Shown here: positions 54,922 to 64,000 of the stretch, piece by piece | Position numbering within the stretch: position 1 is the first letter of the stretch | How the letters are laid out: every line of letters starts with the position of its first letter | Assembly: GCA_035578905.1 (NCBI GenBank) | Contig: JAQJVL010002647.1 | Location: 23,926-87,925, forward strand | Reading direction: 5' to 3' | DNA from: Stictocephala bisonia | Lineage: Eukaryota; Arthropoda; Insecta; Hemiptera; Membracidae | Length of the DNA: 64,000 bases | Translations under genes and position numbers: made by a program | The notes under the pieces: model-generated | The model's database searches: none | What the model saw: only the letters and a program-made list of their open reading frames with translations | Told to the model about the DNA's origin: nothing

Positions 54922-57558
54922 TACATTGCTCCTTCACTAAAACACCAGGTAGTTCCAGGCTAGGGTGTACATTGCTTCTTCACAACTACATCAGCCAATC
55001 CCAGGCTGGAGTGTACATTGCTTCTTCACAACACCAGAGTGTTAATTGCTCAAGTAGACCAGCCGTCAAAAGCTGGAGTATACATTGCTTCTTCACAACA
55101 CGAGTCAGTTCCTGGCCAGATTGTTCATTGCTCTTTCTCAATTAGACCAGCCAGTCACAAGCTGGGGTATACGTTGCTCCTTCCCAACTACACCTGCCAG
55201 TTTTTGGGTCAAGTGCTCTTTCTCAAATAGACCAGCAAGTCACAAGCTGGGGTATACGTTGCTCTTTCCCATCTATACCTGCCAGTCGTTAGCTCAAGTG
55301 CTCTTTCTCAAATAGACCAGCAAGTCAGAAGCTGGGGTATACGATGCTCCTTCCCAACTACTCTCGCCAGGTTTTGGTTTAAGTGCTCTTTCTCACATTG
55401 ACCAGCAAGTCACAGGCTGGGGTATATGTTGCTCCTACCCATCTACACCTGCCAGTCATTGGCTCAAGTGCTCTTTCTCAAATAGACCAGCAAGTCGCAA
55501 GCGGGGGAATACGTTGCTCCCTCCCAACTACAACCGCCAGTTTTGGCTCAAGTGCTCTTTCTTAATTTGACCAGCTGGTCACAAGCTAGAATATACGTTG
55601 CTCAATTTTCCCAACTACACCCCCAGTTTTTGGCTCAAATGCTCTTTCTCCATTCGACCAGCCAATCACAAGCTAGGGTATACGTTGCTCTTTCCCCAAC
55701 TACACCCGCCAGTTTTTGGCTCAAGGGCTCTTTCTCAAATAGACCAGCAAGTCACAAGTTGGGGTATAAGTTGCTCTTTCCCATCTATACCTGCCGGTCG
55801 TTAGCTCAAGTGCTCTTTCTCAAATAGACCACCAAGTCACAAGCTGGGGTATACGTGCTCCTTCCCAACTACAACCGCCAGTTTTTACTCAAGTGCTCTT
55901 TCTCAATTAGACCAGCGAGTCACAAGCTAGGGTATATGTTGCTCCTTCCCAACTACAACCGCCAGTTTTTGGCTCAAGTGCTCTTTTTCAATTAGACCAG
56001 CTGGTCACAAGCTATGATATACGTTGCTCTTTCCCAACTACACTCCACAGTTTTGTGCTCCAATGGTCTTTCTCAATTAGACCAGCCAGTTACAAGCTAG
56101 GGTATACGATGCTCTTTCCTCAAATACACTCGCCACTTTTTGGCTCAAGTTGTCTTTCTCAAGCAGACCAGCAAGTCACAAGCTGGGGTACACGTTCCTC
56201 TTTCCCATTTACACCTGTCAGTCATGGGCTCAAGTGCTCTTTCTCAAATAGACCAGCAAGTCACAAGCTGGGGTATACGATGCTCCTTTCCAACTACTCC
56301 CGCTAGGTTTTGGTTTAAGTGCTCTTTCTCACAATGACCAGAAAGTCACAGGCTGGGGTATATGTTGCGCCTTCCCATTTACACCTGCCAGTCATTGGCT
56401 CAAATGCTCTTTCTCAAATAGACCAGCAAGTCACATGCTGGGGTATACGTTGCTCATTCCCAACTACAACCGCCAGTTTTGGCTCAATTGCTCTTTTTCA
56501 ATTAGACCAGCTGGTCACAAGCTAGGATATACGTTGCTCCTACCCAACTACAACTGCCAGTTTTTGGCTCAAGTGCTCTTTCTCAATTAGACCAGCTTGT
56601 CACAAGCTAGGATATACGTTGCTCTTCCCATCTATACCTGCCAGTCATTAGCTCAAGTGCTCTCTCTCAAATAGACCAGCAAGTCACATGCTGGGGTATA
56701 CGTTGCTCCTTCCCAACTACAACCGCCAGTTTTGGCTCAAGTGCTCTTTCTCAATTAGACCAGCCGGTTTGAAGTTAGGGCATACGTTGCTTCTTCCCAA
56801 CTACACCCGTCAGTTTTTGGCTCAAGTGCTCTTTCTCAAGCAGACCAGCAAGTCACAAGCTGGGGTATACGTAGATCTTTCCCATATACACCTGCCAGTC
56901 ATTGTCTCAAGTGCTCTTTCTCAAATAGACCAGCAAGTCACAAGCTGGGGTATACGTTGCTCCTTCCAAACTACACCCGCCAGTTTTGGCTCAAGTGCTC
57001 TTTCTCAAATAGACCAGCAAGTCACAAGCAGAGGTATACGTTGCTCCTTCCCAACTACAACCGCCAGTTTTTAGCTTAAGTGCTCTTTTTCAATTAGATC
57101 AGCAAGTCATAAGCTAGGGTTCGTTGCTCTTTCCCATCCACACCTGACAGTCAATGGCTCTAGTGCTCTTTCTCAATTAGACCAGCCGGTCACAAGCTGA
57201 GGTATACGTTGCTCTTTCCCATCTATACATGCCAGTCATTAGCTCAATTGCTCTTTCTCAAATAGACCAGCAAGTCACAAGCTGGGGTATACGTTGCTCC
57301 TTTCTAACTACAACTGCCAGTTCTTGGCTCAAGTGCTCTTTCTCAATTAGACCAGCCGGACACAAGCTATGGTATACGTTGCTCCTTCACAACTACACCC
57401 GCCAGTTTTCAGCTCAAGTGCTCTTTCTCAAGTAGACCAGCCATCCTAAGCTGGAGTATACATTGCTTCTTCCCTAAACGAGTCAGTTGCTGGCCAGTGT
57501 CCATTGCTCTTTCTCAAGTAGACCAGCCGGTCACAAGCTAGGGTATACGATGCTCCTT

Positions 57559-58265
57559 TGTCGTCAAACACTAGCGATTACTATACAGTATATTACTAGT
57601 GACACGAAAATAACATACACGCAATTAAAGTACACGTGCGTTTATTCACCTTGAAACACAATAACATTGAATTCACAACTCACAATGATTTGCACTACCG
57701 CAATATCCGAGTTGTTCCACACTAACGAATTTAACAATCACTCACTGACTGAAAACTAGCAGCGGTGCAGCCGCCTTATATACATTTGTTACAATCTAGA
57801 ATTTCAAGAACAAACTCGACCCCGAAGGCTCCAGAAGCCATGGAACATATTACAACAAAAAGAAAGCTATAGAACATTCTGTCGTCAATATATCAAAATA
57901 CGACAGTATGACATCTTTTATCCTATAATTGTTAAAAGTTTAATATTAAAGCATAAATAAAATAAGTTTATTGTTTTAAGTAGTCTATTTGGTAATATTT
58001 ACACATAACTATTAATTATAACATAAAAGTTGTATAGCTTCATGAAGCTACTGGAAAGTTGTAATGTAACCTATTTGATTCTACTCATACCTGGTAATTC
58101 AAATTATACTATTATGTAATATTTAATATATTTACAATTAATTGAGCCTATTACTACGTAGCCTAACATAAAATAACATAATATAGCAAATCTTAAACAT
58201 GATTTGAAGGTTTTACCAAGTTAGGTTACATATAGGCCTAGTACTAGGCTAGCCTACATACGACA
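57559..58265 (-). repeat. LTR of Gypsy-2
   Basis: The 707-base block starts TGTCGT and ends ACGACA on the plus strand, a perfect 6-base inverted end. It directly adjoins a polypurine tract on the pol side and satellite DNA on the other. With integrase on the minus strand to its right, this is the 3' LTR. The second LTR is not in the window. Confidence 0.72.
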
Positions 58266-58268
58266 ATT

Positions 58269-58277
58269 GTCCCCCCT
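58269..58277 (-). promoter_or_regulatory. Polypurine tract of Gypsy-2
   Basis: The minus strand reads TTTTAGGGGGGACAATTGT just before the LTR and just after the integrase stop, the expected position. Confidence 0.65.
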
Positions 58278-58296
58278 AAAACCTTCAATATCTGTT

Positions 58297-59217
58297 TTAT
58301 ACATTTCTTACTTTTCTAGGTCTTAAATTATATCTATTCCTAAGTCTAAAATCTTCATCATGCTGATCATCCAGAAGTATCGGTGTTCGTTGATCTTCGT
58401 TGGATTCAGCAGCTTCATCACCAGCCTGTGAAGGAGGTATCCGTGGTTGATCCTCGTCTTCGGCTTGGGTGTTCTCTCGAAGAGTCCGAGGTAGTATCTT
58501 CAGCTCCGAAGCGTGGACTTTGATCGGTGGATCGGATTTCAGGAGGTACACTCCATTCCCCAGCTTCCTTTCCACCTCAAATGGCCCGAGCCACTTCCGA
58601 GCCGTTCCCGCATGGAACTTCTGGAGTTTGTTGCTCTGGGAATGATTCCGGCGAAGCACTAGTGTACCTGGCCTGAAATCAGTTTCTTCAGGCTCATCAT
58701 TATTCTCCGCCTCTCTCCTTGAACGAATTTCTGCCTGACGATTCATGCGTTGAATTTTGATTTGATTTTCATCATTCCAGGCAGCAGGATCCACCGGTTC
58801 CTCTTCTCGTCCGTAGATGATATTCCAATCACCGGTTCTTTTTATAGGCCGTCCAAGAAAGAGTTCCGCCGGGGAGAAACCTGTGACGCGGTTTACCCGC
58901 TGTCTGATGGCCAGAAGAGACTCATGCAGGTGTTGGTCCCATTTGGTATGTTCTTTGTCAAACAAATGAATCCTGAACATCTTCTTGAGTTTCTGATTCC
59001 TCCTTTCCGTGGGGTTTGCCTGTGGATGGTAGATAGGCGTAGTCCAGTGCTCAATGCCCCATTCAGTTAGAGTTTGCAGCCACTGTCTTGATGTAAATTG
59101 GCTGCCATTATCCGTCAGGAGACATCGTGTATAGCTAATGTGGTTTACTGACAGCTTACTATCGTCAGCGTCACTGTCTCCTCCATCTTCTGAATCATTT
59201 GCCATACTCTCTGTCAC
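58297..59217 (-). CDS. Gypsy-2 integrase and C-terminus of Pol, 5' truncated
   Basis: Open frame on the minus strand. Integrase core: CLLTDNGSQFTSRQW (Asp) and TTPIYHPQANPTERRNQ (catalytic Glu region), then LLAIRQRVNRVTGFSPAELF. The C-terminal GPF/Y-type module is WLGPFEVERKLGNGVYLL. The tail is acidic with a basic end (NRYNLRPRKVRNV). The integrase zinc finger and upstream pol are absent: homology begins at about 59135, and the first 30 residues of the open frame (ESMANDSEDGGDSDADD) belong to other sequence, possibly a piggyBac N-terminus. It ends 20 bases from the polypurine tract. The frame itself has no stop, so truncation is the main lesion. Confidence 0.85.
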   Translation of the reverse strand: MTESMANDSEDGGDSDADDSKLSVNHISYTRCLLTDNGSQFTSRQWLQTLTEWGIEHWTTPIYHPQANPTERRNQKLKKMFRIHLFDKEHTKWDQHLHESLLAIRQRVNRVTGFSPAELFLGRPIKRTGDWNIIYGREEEPVDPAAWNDENQIKIQRMNRQAEIRSRREAENNDEPEETDFRPGTLVLRRNHSQSNKLQKFHAGTARKWLGPFEVERKLGNGVYLLKSDPPIKVHASELKILPRTLRENTQAEDEDQPRIPPSQAGDEAAESNEDQRTPILLDDQHDEDFRLRNRYNLRPRKVRNV

Positions 59218-60182
59218 ATCGAAGACAGGTAAAATAGGTATAGGGCTTACCTATACCTATTTATATTTATATCAGAAGCGGTCGATTTCGCTTCTTCGAA
59301 GATTTTCGCCAGCCATTCTATAAAAAAAAAATAGAATTTATACTCAAATTCATTATTATTAGTAATTTTTGCGTGATTGAGTAACAATCAGATAGAGAGA
59401 AAGACACTATTAGATGTTATTATAATAATATAGATAGTTATATGTGTTGAATATCTTCATGGCATATGAATATATGCATTACATTATAATACAAAACAAT
59501 AAATTAGCCTACAGAATAACTGCTGTGTACGAAAAATGTGTCACACAATATAAAATTGTCTATAACATCTTTTCTGGAAGATTTGAGATGCCTTAACCGT
59601 TTTAGGATAAATTGGCAATAACTATTGTTGATATTACAATAAATCGGATCCATCAAAAATGTATTTTATATTTTTTTTTAAATTATGCTAATTTTGATGT
59701 ATGTGAATAATGAACCATTTTAACATTTTACTGCGGATAAACTAAATGCATTACGTCACTTAGTAAAAGTTCAATAGATAAATAAACTCTTGTAGTATAT
59801 GCAAAAAATACGATAAGTGAAAAATAACTTACCTTTTTCACAATAAGTAATTACATTTGATGATCGGACAGGAAACGTCGATTGACAATGTGCGTAGACG
59901 GGCAGTGATCACTCAACTAACCACTTTTCCCGCAACAGACGTCTGGAAGAGCTCACGTAGATGTCAGAGCAGTACGAAAAATTCCCACGCTTCCTATTGG
60001 CTGGAGTTGTTATTGTATTGAATAAGGTTGAATTTCGTTTAACTAAGGCATGCTATTTTGAACTGTATGTTAAGTGGTTAGTTTATTAACCACCGACCGT
60101 TACGGGAAATCCCTGTTTTAAGTGTTAACCACACAGAGCACTTTTGAGGTGGTTAGTTAACTAACCACTAACCTATAAAGGG
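59136..60182 (-). mobile_element. Possible 5' end of a piggyBac element (tentative)
   Basis: The right border reads, on the minus strand, TTAA (60183-60186) then CCCTTTATAGGTTAGTGG, similar in form to other piggyBac ends here. A splice donor (aaaaag|gtaagt) lies near 59832, and a short acidic coding start (MAGENLRRSEIDRF, then SMANDSEDGGDSDADD) precedes the Gypsy-2 junction. No transposase core or left end is present, so this is only a suggestion. Confidence 0.3.
59232..59262. repeat. Short inverted repeat near the Gypsy-2 truncation point
   Basis: AAATAGGTATAGG, a 5-base loop gctta, and CCTATACCTATTT form a perfect 13-base hairpin close to the junction at 59135-59220. Confidence 0.9.
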
Positions 60183-60186
60183 TTAA

Positions 60187-60617
60187 TGATTTTTTTCGGT
60201 GATGTCATTGAACAACCTATCAGGTTTAGTTTTCAGATCTGATTTTGTCGAAAGATTATTATATGTTGTATTAATCTTTTGAGTGTTGTTAACTAACCCT
60301 AACACTATACTTTTTACTTGAGAAGGTGGTATATTTAAAATGTCATTATAAAATATTTGGGTGCAATCTTCTAAGAAAGCCAACTCCTCCTAGTTTTTTT
60401 ATGTTCAAGATTACTTTAACGTCTTGAATGTATTTTTTGAAAGCTAGGTCGACCCCAACACACTGTAACCATGTAGTTGCATTAACGGCCGAATTTCATG
60501 TTGTTATCACTAATAGTTTTTGTGTAAAGCGTACCTTAATATATAAAAACACAATTTTCGGAAAAACACATCAAGTTAGGTTTATACAATATTTACACTC
60601 TGTTGTTATTATTAAAA
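60187..60617. other. 3' flank of Kolobok-2, no gene seen
   Basis: Only a 66-residue minus-strand frame (60383-60183) without recognised motifs. The words gggttaatgatttt at 60181 and 60645 are near-identical, suggesting a duplicated or shared target around TTAA. Confidence 0.4.
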
Positions 60618-61442
60618 TCCTCCTGCACAGTAAGCCTCCACCTCAACTAAGGGTTAATGATTTTGAGGCCTATTAGATTTTAGTACACAGGCAATACAAA
60701 ATTTTGAAAGACATTCAAAGTCAAGTATTTTCCCAGTATCAAATGACGTCACTGTTACAACTCCATTCATAGAGGTGTGGCCTCTCTTTTGCCACGTACT
60801 GTCAAAGCAGGCAGCTATATTATTGTTGCCGTCATTTTCCTTTACAGCTTCACATGCTGCATTTCTAGTAGAAGCATCACTTACCTCAGTCGCAGCTCTA
60901 AGCAAGGATTTAGTGTACTTCTTACTTCTGGTACAAGGCGGTGCTATATTCATTACAGCAGAAAATAAATTTCCTGCTTCCAAACCTTTACCAATAGACC
61001 TAAGAGCATACATATATCTTGTATTTACTTCATATGTGTTCCTAATAGTTTTTGAGGTTATAGTACAAGCTTCAAAATCACAAGAATTACATTTCAAGAA
61101 TAGCCTATGTGCTAAACCAGATTTGAAATTGTAGTCCACGCTTATTTGCAGACTGTTTGTTTGATCACACTGATTAAATTTTCAATTCAACTGTACAAAC
61201 TTAGAAATTAGGTTTATATTTACAATAATATTTACATTTCTGGCATTGCTTTCAAATCCATTTGGTAAACTAGAGTTGTTTAGTTTCTTGGCGCTGGAAG
61301 ATAGGTTAGTAGGCCTAGGCCTAGTACTCTCAGGGCTTGTATTCACAGTAACACCACTAACAGACACTTTTCTTTTATGTTGATTGCCAGTAATTCGATA
61401 TTTGGAATTGAATTTTCTGATTCTAGGAATTTCTATTTTCAA
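60618..61442 (-). pseudogene. Kolobok-2 transposase, N-terminal half joined to the C-terminal end
   Basis: ATG at 61442 (MKIEIPRIRKFNSKY) opens a basic N-terminus. One in-frame TGA at 61182-61184 is passed in the same frame. The transposase core then follows: YNFKSGLAHRLFLKCNSCDF, NIAACFDSTWQKRGHTSMNG (catalytic-type D-x-T-W) and GKILDFECLSKFCIACVLK. After a TAA at 60654 the frame jumps to VEVEAYCAGGF and a stop at 60618, matching the C-terminus DYLPGGF of Kolobok-1. The middle of the protein is therefore deleted at a CATTAACCC junction. Confidence 0.75.
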
Positions 61443-61811
61443 TTAAGCACTTTTTATATATTAGAAATATCAAAGCACTTTCACCACAAACAATAACAAA
61501 ACACATTCAAATTAGAGCAGACAGCTGCATATATCTGAAACAGGATAGCCAACAGGACAAAAAAAAATATGCTTAGAGTAACCAATTATCTATACACTAT
61601 ATAAATGTATTATGTATAGTTCAAAAACAAACTGCTGTGCTAGGCTACTAGTACTGGCGCAACACGAAATCTATGCTACAGATGTTTATAACTTGAACAT
61701 TTTTCAAACCATAAAGTGTTATATATATTCTTAAACATAAAGAATTGGAGAATTTTTTAGGATAAAAAACAAAAATTCGATATATTTGATCAAAAAAGGT
61801 ACAGACTCCCC
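61443..61811 (-). mobile_element. 5' end and terminal repeat of Kolobok-2
   Basis: The minus strand starts GGGGAGTCTGTACC at 61811, flanked by TTAA (61812-61815), like Kolobok-1 (GGGGAGATTAG next to TTAA). The sequence between the terminal repeat and the start codon has no ORF. The other end of this copy was not found. It interrupts LINE-C. Confidence 0.6.
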
Positions 61812-61815
61812 TTAA

Positions 61816-63990
61816 CAACAGCACAATGTGCAAGACACTGCGTGTCCTTGCCAATACAATGTACACACTTGCAAATAATGTCATTGTTGAGATCTATCTC
61901 ATTTCTTAAGCTAAAATTAATATAACTAGTTTTTTCTGGACTTGATGTCAAATTATTTTTTGCAAACCACCACTGAATTGCATTCAGATCACACTATTCA
62001 TTGCCTTCTCAACATCCGCCCAGCAATCTTTGGTGTAGCACAAAACTGTATCATTCGCGAACGCTGTTAATTTTCCACCAATGTTTGAGGTCCAAAGGTC
62101 GTTAATATAAATTAGAAACAGAATTGCTCCCAAAACTGACCCTTGGGGTACACCATTACTTATATACCCTAAATCGCTATACATACCATTTATTTTAACA
62201 AGTTGTGTTCTGGAAGTAAAATAACTCTGAAACCATAAGTAGGTATTTCCCCTTATCCCACAATAGAACAGCTTTTCCAATAAAATTGCATGATCAACAA
62301 TGTCAAAAGCTTTTTTTATGTCTATAAATATTGCGCTAACTTTCTTACCATCGTTTAAGTATATATATATAAACATCATCCATAAAGTGCTTTAAAGCCG
62401 CCTCAGTATTCATCCCCTCTCTCAAACCAAACTGTCTAGGGCTGAAAAAGTTATTACGTTCAAGAAATGTAACTAATTTTTTTTCATTAATTTTCATATA
62501 TCTTTGCTAATGTAGAGAAAAGAGATATTGGTCTATAATTGTTGCATATCTTGACAGGTCCACTTTTTGTGCAAAGGAATCGCCACAGCTGTCTAACATG
62601 TCTGGAAAATCACCCTTTTCAAAACTTGAATTAACTAAATATAATAAAACCTTCATTATTTTTGGATATGCAATTTTAATCACATAGGAACTAATATTAT
62701 CAATTCCTGGTGATTTCCCATTTTTTAAGGATATTGGGAACAGGACCTATTGGTTGTTATTCAAGGGCGAGGCCGTTGTGGGCGTAGTGCTCGGGGGCGT
62801 GGCGGATTACCTCCATTGTCATCGTCTTCAGCGTCCCCTTCTGGAGCTGGTCCTGGCGCTGGTGGGGGGTTGCAAGTCCAACCCCTGGTGCTGGCACACA
62901 TGGTCGGCGGGGTTTGGCTAGATGCTGGTTATTGAGCATTGTGTCTGGGTCGTAGGGAACTGGGTCGTTGTCTGGACCATAACCGGGGACTACTTGATTG
63001 ATTGTCAGGTTAAAATACAGAAGAGCATTTGCTAATTTGTCATCAACCTGTACCACATATCTGTTCAAGATCTGTATGTTATCAGCTTGGTCTCCGTATG
63101 GTTTTAGGATGTTCTGTTGAACTGCTGCAGACAATTGTTGACAGATGCTGAGAATAGCAACAGAGCGGGGGTCAGACTTGATCTTGCATTGAACTATCAT
63201 GTTGAGTATATTGGTACCAATTTTTATGGCATTACGCGGCAAATTCCTGGCAGTTCTTGGCCAATCAGATTGTGTTTGTGCAAGCATATCATCAGGGATT
63301 TCAGGTAAGAGTTGCCCGTGTAAGGAGGGTCCCTGGACCCGCGGTACAGGCTGGACCGGTGGTTCCCTATCTGGGGGCTGCTGGGGAGGATTTTCTGGAT
63401 CTGCAGGTTGTTCAACATCCATTCCTTCTACTGCTGCTGCAGCTGGTTGGGAATGGATTATTACTTTATTCAAATCTTCAGCTATGACAGGATCCAAGAA
63501 AATGAATTCAACGAATGATTAATCTTAAATATATTTTTAAAACTACATGTCTCAAAACCATTAGGCTTTACTTTCTGTACATTTAGTTTATTTACTATAG
63601 ACAAAAAGAAATTATTAAATTCATTACATATTGTTGTCATATCACTACCATTTACATTTAACTTATTTATTGTCATATTTCTTTGTTTTTGACCAGTTAT
63701 ATCATTCACAATTCTCCAAGTGGCCTTTGAGTCGCCACTACATTTTTTAGAAAGGTCCTCATAATACATATTTTTAAGGTTTTGAATTTCAACTTGCAAT
63801 TTATTTCTAAATTTTTTAAAAATAAGCTTTGTGTTTCATATTGTTTGGATGTCTTTTAACTTTATCGTAAATTTTATTTTTCATTTTTATTTTCATGCAT
63901 ATAAAGTCATTAATCCATGGTTTAGTTTTATTTAACTTAATATGCTTCTTTACAACCTTACTATCTAATACTGCCTTCTGAAATCGAGAG
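61816..63990 (-). pseudogene. LINE-C reverse transcriptase, broken, with an inserted ORF
   Basis: The minus strand enters at the window edge. At 63900-63482 it encodes the EN-RT linker (WINDFICMKIKMKNKIYDK; MYYEDLSKKCSGDSKATWR). The frame continues to about 63457 (DPVIAEDLNKVI), is interrupted by a 725-base block, and resumes at about 62730 with SLKNGKSPGIDNISSYVIKI. RT blocks at 62379-61984 include IFIDIKKAFDIVDHAILL, NGVPQGSVLGAILFLIYIND and TAFANDTVL, where the catalytic YADD-type box reads FAND (first Asp changed to Asn). The frame runs on to about 61816, where Kolobok-2 starts. Stops and shifts are present near 62560 and 63810. Confidence 0.85.
62731..63457 (-). other. GC-richer ORF of unknown origin inside LINE-C
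   Basis: About 725 bases interrupt LINE-C between the codons for LNKVI and SLKNGK. The block is open on the minus strand for about 233 codons, reads on from the LINE frame without a start of its own, and stops at 62757. Its first third is Pro/Gln-rich (PENPPQQPPDREPPVQPVPR). The middle is helical and hydrophobic (NAIKIGTNILNMIVQCKIK; LSICQQLSAAVQQNILKPYG; YVVQVDDKLANALLYFNLT). The end is Pro- and Arg-rich. Base composition is clearly richer in G+C than the surrounding LINE. No motif of a known TE protein is seen. Possible sources are a retroposed mRNA, a viral fragment or a non-autonomous element exon. Confidence 0.5.
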
Positions 63991-64000
63991 TGAAATTTAT

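Larger units (their letters stand above)
53546..57558. repeat. Tandem array 2, about 85-base dimeric period, interrupted by mariner
   Basis: The first unit (acaccaatcggttccaggttggggtgta) is split by the mariner at 53578-54921, and the array resumes at 54922. Near 54930-55130 the period is about 43 bases (tgcttcttcacaac, then agtcccaggctggagtgtac-type); from about 55130 it becomes an 85-base dimer of tgctctttctcaaatagacc-agcaagtcacaagctggggt and tgctccttcccaactacacc-cgccagtttttggctcaag. About 29 dimers are visible. The halves are related to each other and to array 1 (caggctgata...tacat), so both arrays appear to share a 40-base ancestor. Confidence 0.92.

Noticed and set aside
46396..57558. 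CRISPR-like array
   Set aside because: Units are contiguous and diverged, without constant repeats and unique spacers, and the context is eukaryotic.
63458..63497. A Met start for the foreign ORF within LINE-C
   Set aside because: The first residues (DPVIAEDLNKVI) belong to LINE-C itself, so the ORF has no start of its own there.

Overview
This window is eukaryotic and almost certainly arthropod, probably insect. It is AT-rich and intron-containing, with GT/AG splice sites, and is filled with insect-type transposons (PIF/Harbinger, piggyBac, Kolobok, mariner, Tigger/pogo, CR1-like LINEs, Gypsy/errantivirus-like LTR elements, MITEs and SINEs). No bacterial-style operon, rRNA or host tRNA was seen. 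The species cannot be named from sequence alone. A 20-base N run (45875-45894) marks a scaffold gap.

Layout. 1-3781: Harbinger-1. 4072-5037 (minus): two spliced terminal exons of an unrecognised, possibly host, gene. 5231-6190: piggyBac and mariner debris. 6406-6871: a piggyBac-type MITE. 8452-13070: a Kolobok element with TTAA target sites whose ORF is split by piggyBac-1 (8951-12417), itself flanked by TTAA. 13355-16042: a MULE exon and a decayed tyrosine-recombinase gene that ends at piggyBac-2 (16047-18249). 18953-24007: Harbinger-2 with an intact transposase. 24501-38661: a plus-strand gene combining coiled coil, Ulp1-like protease, SGNH hydrolase and TARG1/OARD1-like macrodomain. It is split by a SINE and by Harbinger-3 (25799-37349), which is itself split by two nested SGNH-containing LINEs. 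38671-45150: a Kolobok fragment, then a minus-strand Gypsy-like retroelement with LTR candidate, env-like remnant and pol. 45162-45838: a repeat protein of unknown family. 46396-50430 and 53546-57558: two related tandem arrays, with Tigger (50516-52951) between them and an intact mariner (53578-54921) in the second. 57559-59217: LTR and integrase of a second Gypsy. 60618-61811: a second Kolobok inserted in a third LINE (61816-63990), which also carries a GC-richer ORF of unknown origin.

How the genes work together. Most genes are transposition machinery. The best structural result is that all three Harbinger elements carry two interlocked antisense genes: the transposase (plus) and a MADF/BESS protein (minus) each place their 3' exon inside the other's intron. 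Harbinger-1 keeps an intact MADF/BESS gene but a stopped transposase; Harbinger-2 is the reverse. The best candidate for an undescribed system is the Ulp1 + SGNH + macrodomain gene, which puts a SUMO/ubiquitin-type protease, an esterase fold and an ADP-ribose hydrolase-like fold in one locus. Here it is a pseudogene; intact relatives would have to be found elsewhere.
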